Positions 1 to 8,838 of a stretch of DNA of 64,000 nt are shown here, piece by piece. The DNA comes from an uncultured Prevotellaceae bacterium (GTDB taxonomy: Bacteria; Bacteroidota; Bacteroidia; Bacteroidales; Muribaculaceae), in NCBI GenBank assembly GCA_900541935.1, contig UQLZ01000001.1:1-64000 (forward strand), read 5' to 3'. Both the position numbers and the translations under genes were made by a program. Under the pieces are notes generated by a model. The model saw nothing but the letters and a program-made list of their open reading frames with translations, was not told the DNA's origin and made no database searches. Position 1 is the first letter of the stretch. Every line of letters begins with the position of its first letter.

Positions 1-40
1 GGTTTTGGAGACCAGTGCTCTACCGACTGAGCTAAACCCG
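1..40 (-). tRNA. tRNA-Trp (CCA), partial
   Basis: The first 40 bases, read on the minus strand, give the 5' half of a tRNA: an acceptor start CGGGTTTA, a D-arm (GCTCAGTCGGTAGAGC), and an anticodon loop CTCCAAA carrying CCA. The 3' half lies outside the window. It sits just downstream of tuf, the usual tuf/tRNA-Trp/secE/nusG order in Bacteroidales, so secE and nusG are expected next (inference). Confidence 0.93.
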
Positions 41-45
41 TATGA

Positions 46-67
46 AAGGTCGGCCGAAACCGACCTT
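46..67 (-). other. hairpin between tuf and tRNA-Trp
   Basis: A perfect 8-bp inverted repeat (AAGGTCGG / CCGACCTT, 6-nt loop) lies between the tuf stop and the tRNA-Trp 5' end. There is no U-tract on either strand, so it looks more like an RNA-processing or stability structure in a tuf-tRNA transcript than a terminator. Confidence 0.55.
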
Positions 68-84
68 ATATATATCGTAAGAGA

Positions 85-1269
85 TTATTCTACGATGTCT
101 GTGATTTGACCAGAACCTACTGTACGACCACCTTCACGGATAGCGAAGCGAAGACCTTGACTGCAAGCAACTGGAGTAATCAACTTAACTTGGATAGAAA
201 CGTGGTCACCTGGCATTACCATTTCTACACCTTCTGGAAGAGTAATCTCACCAGTTACGTCAAGTGTACGGATGTAGAATTGTGGACGGTAGTGGTTGTG
301 GAATGGAGTGTGACGACCACCTTCTTCTTTCTTCAAGATATAAACTTGAGCCTTGAATTCATCGTGAGGTTTAACTTGACCCGGGTGGCAGATAACCATA
401 CCACGTTTGATTTCGTTCTTGTCGATACCACGAAGCAACAAACCAACGTTATCACCAGCTTCACCTTCATCAAGAATCTTACGGAACATTTCAACACCTG
501 TAACAACAGATTTCTTATCTTGACCAAGACCAAGGATTTGAACTTCTTCACCAACTTTGATACGACCAGCTTCGATACGACCTGTAGCAACTGTACCACG
601 ACCTGTAATTGAGAATACGTCTTCAACCGGCATCAAGAATGGTTTATCAACATCACGTGGAGGAAGTGGAATCCAGTTATCAACTGCATCCATCAATTCC
701 ATAATCTTGTCTTCCCACTTTGGCTCGCCGTTCAAAGCACCAAGTGCAGAACCACGAATGATAGGAGTGTTATCTGAATCAAATTCGTAAGCGTCTAGAA
801 GATCACGAACTTCCATTTCAACAAGTTCAAGCATTTCTTCGTCATCAACCATGTCGCACTTGTTCAAGAAAACAACAAGACGAGGAACGTTCACCTGACG
901 AGCCAAAAGGATGTGCTCGCGAGTTTGAGGCATAGGACCGTCAGTTGCAGCAACTACGATGATAGCACCGTCCATTTGAGCAGCACCAGTAACCATGTTC
1001 TTTACATAGTCGGCGTGACCCGGACAGTCAACGTGTGCGTAGTGACGATTTGCAGTTTCATACTCTACGTGTGAAGTATTGATAGTGATACCACGCTCTT
1101 TTTCTTCTGGTGCATTGTCGATAGAATCGAATGAACGCAACTCAGAAAGGCCTTTCTTTGCCAATACTGTTGTGATAGCAGCAGTCAAAGTAGTTTTACC
1201 GTGGTCAACGTGACCAATTGTACCGATGTTAACATGCGGTTTGGTTCTCACAAATTGCTCTTTTGCCAT
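85..1269 (-). CDS. tuf: elongation factor Tu
   Basis: EF-Tu is the GTPase that brings aminoacyl-tRNA to the ribosomal A site in the cytoplasm. The 394-residue product has the family's usual length. The G1 P-loop GHVDHGKT is at residues 19-26, the switch region RGITIN at about 59-64, G3 DCPGHADY at 81-88 and G4 NKCD at about 136-139; domains 2 and 3 follow to the C-terminus. The start MAKEQFVRTKPH is the canonical Bacteroidetes EF-Tu start. It is flanked by tRNA-Thr and tRNA-Tyr upstream and tRNA-Trp downstream on the same strand, so it is probably co-transcribed with them from the promoter at 1571-1600. Codon use is strongly biased, as expected for a highly expressed gene. Confidence 0.99.
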   Translation of the reverse strand: MAKEQFVRTKPHVNIGTIGHVDHGKTTLTAAITTVLAKKGLSELRSFDSIDNAPEEKERGITINTSHVEYETANRHYAHVDCPGHADYVKNMVTGAAQMDGAIIVVAATDGPMPQTREHILLARQVNVPRLVVFLNKCDMVDDEEMLELVEMEVRDLLDAYEFDSDNTPIIRGSALGALNGEPKWEDKIMELMDAVDNWIPLPPRDVDKPFLMPVEDVFSITGRGTVATGRIEAGRIKVGEEVQILGLGQDKKSVVTGVEMFRKILDEGEAGDNVGLLLRGIDKNEIKRGMVICHPGQVKPHDEFKAQVYILKKEEGGRHTPFHNHYRPQFYIRTLDVTGEITLPEGVEMVMPGDHVSIQVKLITPVACSQGLRFAIREGGRTVGSGQITDIVE

Positions 1270-1322
1270 AATTGTATTTTATTTTTATGTTTAACTTTTC
1301 AATTATATTTTTCCTATTTTTG

Positions 1323-1394
<72 letters not shown>

Positions 1395-1477
1395 ATTAAT
1401 CAAGCAGAAACGAGCCAAGCCCGAAACCCTCAACCCAAAGGTTGACACTCTTGACGAGCCCCTTCCGCAGGAGTTCG
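1395..1477 (-). other. spacer between tRNA-Tyr and tRNA-Thr
   Basis: An 83-nt spacer, longer than usual for tandem tRNAs. It contains one small hairpin on the minus strand (CAACC-TTTG-GGTTG). I could not fold a tRNA from it, although many relatives have a tRNA-Gly in this cluster. Confidence 0.4.
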
Positions 1478-1560
1478 TGGGCGAAGATGGATTCGAACCA
1501 CCGAAGGCATAAGCCAGCAGATTTACAGTCTGCCCCATTTGGCCACTCTGGTATTCGCCC
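1478..1560 (-). tRNA. tRNA-Tyr (GTA)
   Basis: A class II tRNA of 83 nt on the minus strand. The acceptor GGGCGAA pairs perfectly with TTCGCCC, discriminator A. The anticodon stem GCAGA/TCTGC encloses loop CTGTAAA with anticodon GTA. The long variable arm (about CTGGCTTATGCCTTCGG) and the TTCGAAT T-loop are present. CCA is not encoded. It is the first RNA of the tRNA-Tyr/tRNA-Thr/tuf/tRNA-Trp transcript. Confidence 0.97.
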
Positions 1561-1570
1561 AAATGCTCTG

Positions 1571-1600
1571 CAAAGGTAGTGATTATTTTCTATTTTGCAA
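1571..1600 (-). promoter_or_regulatory. promoter of the tRNA-Tyr/tRNA-Thr/tuf cluster
   Basis: Minus strand TACCTTTG (1578-1571) matches the Bacteroidetes -7 element TAnnTTTG. A TTG that fits the -33 element is at 1600-1598. The start point would fall just before the tRNA-Tyr 5' end at 1560. Confidence 0.75.
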
Positions 1601-1690
1601 TATTTTTCGGCAATTTTATTTCAAGAAAATTGATTTTTTTTTGAGGTACTTTCTTTATGGTTGCTTAATGTGTTTATTTCCAATTAAATA

Positions 1691-1757
1691 CAGAAAAGCA
1701 ACTAATGGCGTTATTTTTGCCAAAAGTTGCTTTTCTGTTAATATGATAGTTGCTTTT
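1691..1757 (-). terminator. hairpin with duplicated arm downstream of the A2M gene
   Basis: A 13-bp perfect inverted repeat (CAGAAAAGCAACT at 1691-1703, its complement at 1725-1737) has inner TGGC/GCCA pairing. A second copy of the arm, AGTTGCTTTTCT, recurs at 1746-1757, 21 bp from the first. Read in the direction of the A2M gene, two identical 5' arms compete for one 3' arm, which ends in a T-rich stretch. Most likely the A2M terminator. Confidence 0.55.
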
Positions 1758-1768
1758 CTTTGTGAAAA

Positions 1769-4700
1769 TTATTCGACAGTAATAATTGTTCCGTTAGAAT
1801 GAGCCACTAATTGCGGTGCATAGAGTGATTGAATGTTGGCAAGTCCGCTGTTGAAAGTACCTTTATTGTTTACAAATACATCGTATTTGATAGCGAACGT
1901 CCCCTTTGGCATTCCGTTGATGAAAATATTCGTTGCTGAGTCACGAGTTTCGCGAAGCATAAAGATGCCGTCACTCCAGTCGTAAGTCGGCACTTGGTCA
2001 ACGGGTTCAAAGGCTGCAGGACGTGCATCGGTAATAGTTACGTAGTTCATGTCTCTTTTAACGGTAACCATGATTCTCACCTGAATCTTTTCTCCGATTT
2101 TGAAATCAGAAGCCGGAACATCAATAAGTTTGCCGTCATCACCATAGCGGTAGAATGTCTTTTCCATCTTGATGTCAGGAGAGTTCTTAGCGGCAACGTC
2201 CTTCATAGGTGCGTTATAGTTGAGGTATATAGCACCCCAAGCAGGGTTGTAGCCATATCTCTTGATGCTTAATTTCTTTCCTTCAACATCCTTGACATCG
2301 AAAGAGAACTTGCTGTATCCGAGGAATTTGTCTCCAGTCGGGTTTAGCACTTCGCTGCCGATAGTGATTTCCGGAGCCTTTCTGTCGCTGTTGTTCCAGC
2401 GAGTTCCTGTTGCAAGGATAGCGTTAACCGCTTCACAAGCCGACCTGCTTTCTCCCCAGTTGCGGGTTTCCTTAGTTTGGAGAATCCAGCGGCGGATATT
2501 GTTTATATCCGAATCATTAGGGTTCACCTTATGGAATGCGGTAGCGATTTTAGAGGCAGTCCAGAGTTTGTCAACGTATTCAAGATCCCAGTAGAAGCCT
2601 ATAGAATCGTCTTTTCTCGCCTTTTGTCTGAGTGATTCGATTATGCTTTCTGCTTCGCTCTGATAGCCGTTGTCGGCAAGCAGGATAGCTGCTTCTGCCT
2701 GACTTGATAAAGATAGTTTTCTCCAGTCCTTTTTGGCGAAATCAACAACCTCTTTCTTTATCTCGCGAATCTTCTTTGGCAGTTCAAACTCCGTGAAGCG
2801 GTCGCGGATAAGGATATAGTTGAAATATCCCGAATATTGGTTTTTCTTAATGTTGTATTTTTCTATTTCCTTAATAACCTCGGCATCAACATAGTTGCAA
2901 GCCTTTTTGAGCATTTCAGTTAATTCAGCGTCAGCCTCAAGGTAGCCGAGGGTTTTAAGGTTTGCAAAATCTTCCAACACTTCCAAAGTGATAAACAGAG
3001 AAGGGTCTGTTTTGCTGAACCATCTGAAGCCACCGTCAGCCGTCTGCAAGCCTTTCAGTCCGCTAATCGCCTTTTCCTTGCGCTTGTCGATAGTGTTCGG
3101 GTCGGTAAGGTCAATAACGCGCTGCATGCTTAGTGTTTCCCTTTCAGCATTTGTCAACCATGGAGAATTGTTTAGGTCGATAACCTTCAGTTCCTCGTTT
3201 TTGCTAAGGTTTGACTTTAGCGTTTCTGAGTTCTTCCAAGCGTTAAGTGCGTCGGCAATATACTTGTCTGCACTAACGATGCTGCCCGATACACTTGTTA
3301 CATAGAAATTCTTAGAGAAAGCCAATGCGTTCTGATTTTCAGAAATCATCGACGGCATAGCCATCACGCAGTACCAAACAGGGTTGTCGCAGTATTCCAA
3401 AGTAACAGTGCCGTTTTCAGCCTTTGGCAGTTTCTTTGAGATTGATTGCTCATTCTCTTTGATATAGAACGGTTCTGCTTCGATAACTTCCGTTGTTGAC
3501 GGAAGGATAGCGATAACCTTCTGTTCGCCGTCGGCGTTGCTGCCTGCTTGAGCCTTAACGCGATAACCAATACCAGTGTATGCCTCAGTTATTTCCTCCC
3601 CAACTTCTATCTCAACAATGTCAGAAGCCTTTGGAGCAAGGGCAACAGTTGTAGGACACGACTTTATAATCTTGTTTTTCGCCGGGTCGAATATTGTTAT
3701 TTCCACGTTGGCGTTGACGCTGTCAAGAGAATTGTTCATCACCGTTGCAAGCAGTTTCACGCGGTCGCCGTTGCGGATAAAACGAGGCAAGTTCGCTTGA
3801 ACCATAATCGGTTTATTGGCAGTAACTGTTTCATTGATATATGCCGATTTTAGATTTTCGGTATATGCCAAAGCACAGAATTGCCAAGTCGTATTAACGT
3901 TAGGCACGTCGAATTCAAGAGTTATAACGCCGTCTTTGTTTGTGGCAAGTCGTGGCATAAAGAACGCTGTTTTGACATTAGGATCGCGTAGAGAGTCATC
4001 TTTCGGCCCGTTCATGCCTGATTTAGCCGCCTCTTCATCAGTTACCCCAAATGCACTACTTGTTTCGTATTTATCTTCAACAACCGCAGATTCGTGCAGA
4101 ACCTCTTTGCACGCCGTAGAGTTCATCGCAGCACCACGAACCATAATTTTTCTGTAGTCAGTACCAATTGCGTAATAGCGTTTGTAATATCGATTGAAGT
4201 ACGGTTCCTGAATATTGCGATAATCCAAGTACTTGTGACTGTAATTCAAGATGCAGTAGAGGTCATCCTCCATATAGAAACTATTGAAGAATATAGTAGG
4301 CTTGACAATGTTAAAATTAAGGTAGGCTAAATTAGAGTCAATCTGATTTAGAGCAGCGTCGTACATATATGCCATCATCGCACCTTGATATTTCACCTTT
4401 CCGGTGCTTTCAAGGCGGAAACGCCAAACCTCCTTAGAGTTCGGATTTATGAAGTCACGGAAAGTTTCCTTAACGATTTTCAGTTCGCCAGCGTGGTCGT
4501 TAGGCAATATTTTTAGTTTGTATAGAGCGTCTTTGTGGTTGAAGATGGAAATAATTTCCATCTTTGCCGTTTCTTCCTTATCTAAGTTAAGGTTGAGCGT
4601 CAAAGTGTTAAGCCCAGGCTTTAGCGAATACCAACCATTGATGATAACGCGAGTATCGGTATATACGGCATAGTACGCAGAAGTGGCGTAACTGCTTCTC

Positions 4701-7264
4701 ATCTTAATCACCGCCTTGCCAGTATCGTCGCAAGTTATCTTGTCGTCAGTAACGAAGAGAGGGGTTTTGTAAGGTGGCATTTCTTCGCTGTTGCGGTAGA
4801 TAACCACTTCTTCCGATTGCATTTCCTTTCGGTCTGAATCCTTTTCAGTCCAAACGTAGAGAGTGTATTTGCCAGATTTAACGTCGCTAAGGTCAATATA
4901 CGGGCTTGCAGACATGAACGAGCCAGACTTGACAATATCGTTGCCAGCCTTTATTTCGTAGTTGCATTTAGCATCAATGACGTTACTTTTCAGGTCTTTT
5001 ACCTCAGCAAAAATTTTACTTTTTGCAGTTGCCTCGATAATATCGTTATATCTCAAATTAAGGGTTTGCTTGTCGCCGATAGCGATAAATTCCGTACCTT
5101 CTTGCGTTTCCCCACTTTTGGCGGTTGCTGTAATTTTAAGAGAAATATAGCAGAAATCATTCCCGTTGAAAACCTCATCAGGAATGCTTACTTCCCAATT
5201 ACCGTCGGCATCGGTGGTTGTTTCGCCGTCAATAGCCTCGAAATACGAATCACTCGAATAAGCAACAGAATTTATAGAGTACTTTAACTTAGCGTCAGCA
5301 ACAGGGAATTTTGAGAAGGTAAGAACCTTGCCTTTAGCAAAAAGGTTTCCTCTTGTTGTAAGGTTTGAGTTTTCCTTGTTGAACTCAACAAAGAATGTAG
5401 GTGCCTTGTATTCGCTTACAGTAACTCTGCGACTACCTGAAGTAGAACCCTTCTTTGATGTCACTTGAATATGGAAATTACCCGTAATCCCATCTTTTGG
5501 AAGAGTGAAAGAAGAGTCTGCACGGCCGTATTTGTCAGTCGTGAGTTCTATTTTGTCAATGTCTTTCCAGTTCGGGTCTTTTAGCGTTACAGTAAATTCC
5601 TGATTTTTAGACAATCCAAGAGTGTCTTTGTCGTTCCAATATGCAATAAAAGAGAACTTGACTTTATCTCCAGGTCTGTAAACGCCGAGGTCGGTGCATA
5701 CGTGGATATTGCGGTATGTTCGGTATGGGTTACGATAATAATCGTATATGCCCTCAGAGCGTGATTTGTCGTTGCCTAATGCGAAGTGAAATTCTCCGGT
5801 ATCTTTATCTGAAAGAACAACATAACCGAAGCGGTTTGATTTTCCAACCAGTTTGTTTTTGTGATTGTAAAGACTTGCATTTTGAATAGGTTTGCCGGTC
5901 TTACTGTTTATTGCATACGCGCGGGTTTCTCCGTCAACTTCTTGAAGCAAAAAGTCAATGTCTGTAACGATGACCTGTTCGGAAGCGGTAACAATTTCCT
6001 TGTTAACAAAGTTGTCGTTCGACTCAATGGCGAATTGGTAAGTTCCGTATTTAGGCAGAGCCGGGAAAGTCAGATTCGTGAGAGTGTCTTGTCCGAACTT
6101 ATAGTTTATCGTATATGATTTTACCGCAATTGGCTTGTAGTTTTTTGCCAGTTTTAGGAAGTCTTTGTTGTAGTATGACTTGTTAACCTTATATGCTTTA
6201 AGCGTTATGCTCTTGATATTTCGGGCATTAACCGAAATTTTCAAGTCTTCACCCAAAGTGGAGGTGTTTTGAACATTAATATTTGCATAAGGCGCTTCGT
6301 AATCGTTGGTGAAATTCTTCAAGCCCCTTATTCTGCTGTATCTTGGGAAGCGTTCAATCTGCTTTACCGCAAGTTCGTATAATTCCTGCTTGTTTATGTC
6401 GCTCCTGCATTCAGTAGCTGCGATTAGCGGTTCGGTAGAGTATTCGTTGTCGGCAAATGCTTTATATAGGTCGATATATTTTTTATAAGCCCGCTTTTGG
6501 TCGCTGATGCATAGTTTTATTCTCTTTGTTTCTGTGTAAATAAGTGCAGGGATATTCTTTGCATTCACGTTAATCAGTGAAGCAAGGATATCGTTTTGCA
6601 TAACGTTAGCGTCTTTGTCAGGCTTGATAGTTATGGGGTTAATTATGTAGTAGTCATAACCTCTCCATAGAGGGAAAGGAAATTTGCCGTTTGCTATCGG
6701 TTCGAGCATCTCAACAAAGTGGTGAGCGAGCAGGTCATATAGAGTAGGGAATACCTTTCTGTCATAATCCTTTGGTGTGAGGATATTTAGGTATTCCTCC
6801 GCAGGTGTAGCGAGCAGCAATTCCTTTTCTGCAAGAGAGGCAGAAATAAGTTCCATAATCTTTTCGTGGAAATCAGCCGTTGCCCATTTGTTTATGTCGT
6901 CGGGCCTTTTTGTTGTTTGCTCTCGTTCGTAGATAAAGTATTTATTATTATCAAGAAAGTCAGAAAGCATGTCAGCCTCTATGCTGTAAAGCAATGCTTT
7001 TGCTATCATGTCTGTAGATGCGTTAGCAATGCTGTCGGTAGTGTTGACAACTTCCGGCAAGTAGTCTTGGGATATTAAAGTTTTTGCTATTCCAAGTTTT
7101 ATTATTCCGTCAACGAGGTTTTGTGTGTCGTTGGTTTTTATTGCTTTTTCGATTTGGCTGGTGGATTCTTTGATAACGTTTTCCGGGTAAGCAAAATCAA
7201 CCTTAGAAAACAAATTAAGGGTTGCCATAAATATAAATACTAAAAATAAACTTAACTTTTTCAT
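1769..7264 (-). CDS. alpha-2-macroglobulin-like giant protein lacking the thioester motif
   Basis: An exported macroglobulin-type protein of 1831 residues; bacterial members are thought to trap proteases in the periplasm or at the surface. I chose the ATG at 7264 (MKKLSLFLVFIF), which gives a proper signal peptide; an upstream alternative start adds 8 unlikely residues. After a helical N-terminal part come a carboxypeptidase-regulatory-like segment (around TRAYAINSKTGKPIQNASLY), an MG2 domain (GVYRPGDKVKFSFIAYW), further macroglobulin domains (MPRLATNKDGVITLEFDVPN) and an alpha/alpha-toroid region with GLQTADGGFRWFS near residue 1413. Where relatives carry CxEQ after the WY..Q.LP motif, this protein has WYCVMAMPSMISENQNALAF near residue 1300: no Cys-x-Glu-Gln, so no thioester can form. 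It lies about 12 nt after the terminator-like hairpin of the ECF sigma operon, so it may be expressed by read-through. The family is clear; the role is inferred. Confidence 0.9.
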   Translation of the reverse strand: MKKLSLFLVFIFMATLNLFSKVDFAYPENVIKESTSQIEKAIKTNDTQNLVDGIIKLGIAKTLISQDYLPEVVNTTDSIANASTDMIAKALLYSIEADMLSDFLDNNKYFIYEREQTTKRPDDINKWATADFHEKIMELISASLAEKELLLATPAEEYLNILTPKDYDRKVFPTLYDLLAHHFVEMLEPIANGKFPFPLWRGYDYYIINPITIKPDKDANVMQNDILASLINVNAKNIPALIYTETKRIKLCISDQKRAYKKYIDLYKAFADNEYSTEPLIAATECRSDINKQELYELAVKQIERFPRYSRIRGLKNFTNDYEAPYANINVQNTSTLGEDLKISVNARNIKSITLKAYKVNKSYYNKDFLKLAKNYKPIAVKSYTINYKFGQDTLTNLTFPALPKYGTYQFAIESNDNFVNKEIVTASEQVIVTDIDFLLQEVDGETRAYAINSKTGKPIQNASLYNHKNKLVGKSNRFGYVVLSDKDTGEFHFALGNDKSRSEGIYDYYRNPYRTYRNIHVCTDLGVYRPGDKVKFSFIAYWNDKDTLGLSKNQEFTVTLKDPNWKDIDKIELTTDKYGRADSSFTLPKDGITGNFHIQVTSKKGSTSGSRRVTVSEYKAPTFFVEFNKENSNLTTRGNLFAKGKVLTFSKFPVADAKLKYSINSVAYSSDSYFEAIDGETTTDADGNWEVSIPDEVFNGNDFCYISLKITATAKSGETQEGTEFIAIGDKQTLNLRYNDIIEATAKSKIFAEVKDLKSNVIDAKCNYEIKAGNDIVKSGSFMSASPYIDLSDVKSGKYTLYVWTEKDSDRKEMQSEEVVIYRNSEEMPPYKTPLFVTDDKITCDDTGKAVIKMRSSYATSAYYAVYTDTRVIINGWYSLKPGLNTLTLNLNLDKEETAKMEIISIFNHKDALYKLKILPNDHAGELKIVKETFRDFINPNSKEVWRFRLESTGKVKYQGAMMAYMYDAALNQIDSNLAYLNFNIVKPTIFFNSFYMEDDLYCILNYSHKYLDYRNIQEPYFNRYYKRYYAIGTDYRKIMVRGAAMNSTACKEVLHESAVVEDKYETSSAFGVTDEEAAKSGMNGPKDDSLRDPNVKTAFFMPRLATNKDGVITLEFDVPNVNTTWQFCALAYTENLKSAYINETVTANKPIMVQANLPRFIRNGDRVKLLATVMNNSLDSVNANVEITIFDPAKNKIIKSCPTTVALAPKASDIVEIEVGEEITEAYTGIGYRVKAQAGSNADGEQKVIAILPSTTEVIEAEPFYIKENEQSISKKLPKAENGTVTLEYCDNPVWYCVMAMPSMISENQNALAFSKNFYVTSVSGSIVSADKYIADALNAWKNSETLKSNLSKNEELKVIDLNNSPWLTNAERETLSMQRVIDLTDPNTIDKRKEKAISGLKGLQTADGGFRWFSKTDPSLFITLEVLEDFANLKTLGYLEADAELTEMLKKACNYVDAEVIKEIEKYNIKKNQYSGYFNYILIRDRFTEFELPKKIREIKKEVVDFAKKDWRKLSLSSQAEAAILLADNGYQSEAESIIESLRQKARKDDSIGFYWDLEYVDKLWTASKIATAFHKVNPNDSDINNIRRWILQTKETRNWGESRSACEAVNAILATGTRWNNSDRKAPEITIGSEVLNPTGDKFLGYSKFSFDVKDVEGKKLSIKRYGYNPAWGAIYLNYNAPMKDVAAKNSPDIKMEKTFYRYGDDGKLIDVPASDFKIGEKIQVRIMVTVKRDMNYVTITDARPAAFEPVDQVPTYDWSDGIFMLRETRDSATNIFINGMPKGTFAIKYDVFVNNKGTFNSGLANIQSLYAPQLVAHSNGTIITVE

Positions 7265-7276
7265 AGCTGTAAATTT

Positions 7277-7324
7277 TAAAAAAAGCACTTATGCTGTTGG
7301 GTTCCAACGGCATTAAGTGCTTTT
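7277..7324 (-). terminator. terminator-like hairpin between the Spy-like gene and the A2M gene
   Basis: A 20-bp stem with one G-U pair and one bulge (AAAAGCACTT-ATGCTGTTGG / CCAACGGCAT-t-AAGTGCTTTT, loop of 3) is followed on the minus strand by a run of seven T. The A2M ATG at 7264 starts only about 12 nt after the T-run, which leaves no room for a standard promoter after it. Confidence 0.85.
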
Positions 7325-7344
7325 ATAGCGTAAAAAATGTTTTA

Positions 7345-7806
7345 TTATTGTCTGCCTGCCTTACGGTGGTGGTTAAGCATTTGTTGAGTAAACTTGCTTT
7401 CCGCACGTTTGAGCAGGAATAGTTGTTTCTTGTTTAAAATTTTTTCAAATTTTTCAAAGTACTTCATTTCAATTTCGCCTTCTTTCTGTGATACTTTGGT
7501 GATAGCGAGCGCGGCTGCTTCATATTCGGTATCGTTAGCGGAAGTGTCGCCAGCAATCTTTTTCTCAATGTCCTTTGCTTCCTTGTTAGCATTGAATAAT
7601 TCTTTTTCCATTTCTTCATAAAGCGGGAAGAAAGCGGATTGCTGCTCTTTTGTCAGTTCGAGTTCTTTTGTGAAGAATTCGTACTTGTAGTTTCTCACCT
7701 CCTTCATCCATTTTGAGCGCTGCTGGCTATTGCCTTGAGCGAAAGTCCAGAAAGAAGAAGATGCTATTATAATTAGGGTAAGTATTAAGTGTGCAGTTTT
7801 TTTCAT
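7345..7806 (-). CDS. Spy/CpxP-like periplasmic LTxxQ protein
   Basis: A 153-residue exported protein. The signal peptide MKKTAHLILTLIIIASSSFWTFA is followed by a wholly helical, charged mature part with the LTKEQQ motif near residue 51, the LTxxQ signature of the Spy/CpxP/CnrX group of periplasmic chaperones and metal or stress sensors. A coiled-coil-like stretch (YEEMEKELFNANKEAKDIEK) follows. It is the third gene of an operon after an ECF sigma factor and a small membrane protein, with one base between it and the preceding stop. The context suggests it helps sense or relieve envelope folding stress; this is inferred by analogy. Confidence 0.75.
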   Translation of the reverse strand: MKKTAHLILTLIIIASSSFWTFAQGNSQQRSKWMKEVRNYKYEFFTKELELTKEQQSAFFPLYEEMEKELFNANKEAKDIEKKIAGDTSANDTEYEAAALAITKVSQKEGEIEMKYFEKFEKILNKKQLFLLKRAESKFTQQMLNHHRKAGRQ

Positions 7807-7807
7807 A

Positions 7808-8215
7808 TTAATTTATATTAAGACTGTCGATATTGAATACATCAGCATCAATACCTTCATCATATAGTTCATTAAGGATGTCAAACTCATTGAAGTCACC
7901 AACCATCATCAGGTCATCAACAAATTTATCGTCACTCATAGCGTTAGCAATCTCTGGGTTGAAGCCGAGTTTCTTATTGTTAGCCTGCTTCATATCGGAA
8001 AAAATCTGCATCATCAGCCATACTCCGGCAAACATCGCCGCCATATAAACGAAAGGCCTTAGACGCAACCATGTGGTTGTCTTTGGCTCTGCTTTGATTT
8101 CTTTTTCCGGCAATTTTGACATCATTTCCTTTTTAAAATTGTCAAAATATCCCTGCGGAACCTTGAAACCAGGTTCTTTCCCTATCTTATTCAATATGTT
8201 TGTTTCCTCTTTCAT
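7808..8215 (-). CDS. single-pass membrane protein, probable anti-sigma factor
   Basis: A 135-residue protein with no detectable enzymatic motif. The N-terminal half (residues 1-50) is cytoplasmic and rich in Lys/Glu with VPQGYFDNFKKEMMSKLP, a pattern common in Bacteroidetes proteins encoded after ECF sigma factors. One membrane helix spans about 54-72. The C-terminal half is acidic (FVDDLMMVGDFNEFDILNEL). It follows the sigma gene by 33 nt and precedes the Spy-like gene by 1 nt. It has no recognisable His/Cys zinc anti-sigma motif, so assignment as the sigma factor's regulator rests on position and topology. Confidence 0.6.
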   Translation of the reverse strand: MKEETNILNKIGKEPGFKVPQGYFDNFKKEMMSKLPEKEIKAEPKTTTWLRLRPFVYMAAMFAGVWLMMQIFSDMKQANNKKLGFNPEIANAMSDDKFVDDLMMVGDFNEFDILNELYDEGIDADVFNIDSLNIN

Positions 8216-8248
8216 AGCACTTTTTAGACTATTGATGCGTTTAAAGGT

Positions 8249-8788
8249 TTAATTGCCTTCAAAATATTTTTCGATTTTCTTTACAGCGTGGTGGAATGAT
8301 GCCTTTAGTGCGCCAACTGTTGTCCCGAGAATATCAGACATGTCTTCATACTTCATATCGTCAAAGTATTTCATATTGAAGATAATTCTTTGTTTTTCCG
8401 GCAGTTGCATAATTGCTTTTTGCAGTTCCTTTTTTAGTTCATCGCCGTCGAACCATTCATCACTTTCAAGGTTGTTGATTAGAAAAGAGTCATCGTCAAT
8501 GGAAACATTAAGTCGCTGCCTTTCCTTGTTAATAAAAGTGATGGATTCATTAATGGCAATTTTGTATAGCCAAGTTGATAATTTTGCTTCACCGCGGAAG
8601 TTCTCAACATTAGACCACGCTTTGAGGAAAGTATTTTGCAGGATATCGTTGGCGTCATCATGAGAAATAACCATTTTTCTAATTTGCCAATATAGTGGTT
8701 CGCTATATATGGCAATAACTTCACCGAATGCTTTTCTGCATTGGTGAGGGTCCCTTAGGCGTTCCACTAATTCATTGTTGTCCTGCAT
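8249..8788 (-). CDS. ECF-family RNA polymerase sigma factor
   Basis: A 179-residue sigma-70 protein of the extracytoplasmic-function type. Region 2 includes DANDILQNTFLKAWSNVENF (about residues 44-63) and the STWLYKIAINESITF stretch; region 4 is LPEKQRIIFNMKYFDDMKYEDMS followed by a helix-turn-helix (about 130-175). Regions 1.1 and 3 are absent, as usual in ECF factors. It heads an operon with a membrane protein and a Spy-like protein, and possibly the A2M gene by read-through. A Bacteroidetes housekeeping-type promoter lies at 8807-8838. The start MQDNNELVERLRDPHQC fits the family. Confidence 0.93.
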   Translation of the reverse strand: MQDNNELVERLRDPHQCRKAFGEVIAIYSEPLYWQIRKMVISHDDANDILQNTFLKAWSNVENFRGEAKLSTWLYKIAINESITFINKERQRLNVSIDDDSFLINNLESDEWFDGDELKKELQKAIMQLPEKQRIIFNMKYFDDMKYEDMSDILGTTVGALKASFHHAVKKIEKYFEGN

Positions 8789-8806
8789 AGTTTAAATATT
8801 GGTTCG

Positions 8807-8838
8807 TAAAGATAAATTAAAAATGGGCAATTTGCAAA
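8807..8838 (-). promoter_or_regulatory. promoter of the ECF sigma operon
   Basis: Minus strand TATCTTTA (8814-8807) as -7 element and TTTG (8838-8835) as -33 element, 20 nt apart, close to the Bacteroidetes sigma-ABfr consensus. The leader to the ATG at 8788 is about 12 nt. Confidence 0.7.

Noticed and set aside
1395..1477. Possible tRNA-Gly remnant between tRNA-Tyr and tRNA-Thr
   Set aside because: No acceptor, D- or T-arm can be folded; only one short hairpin is present.
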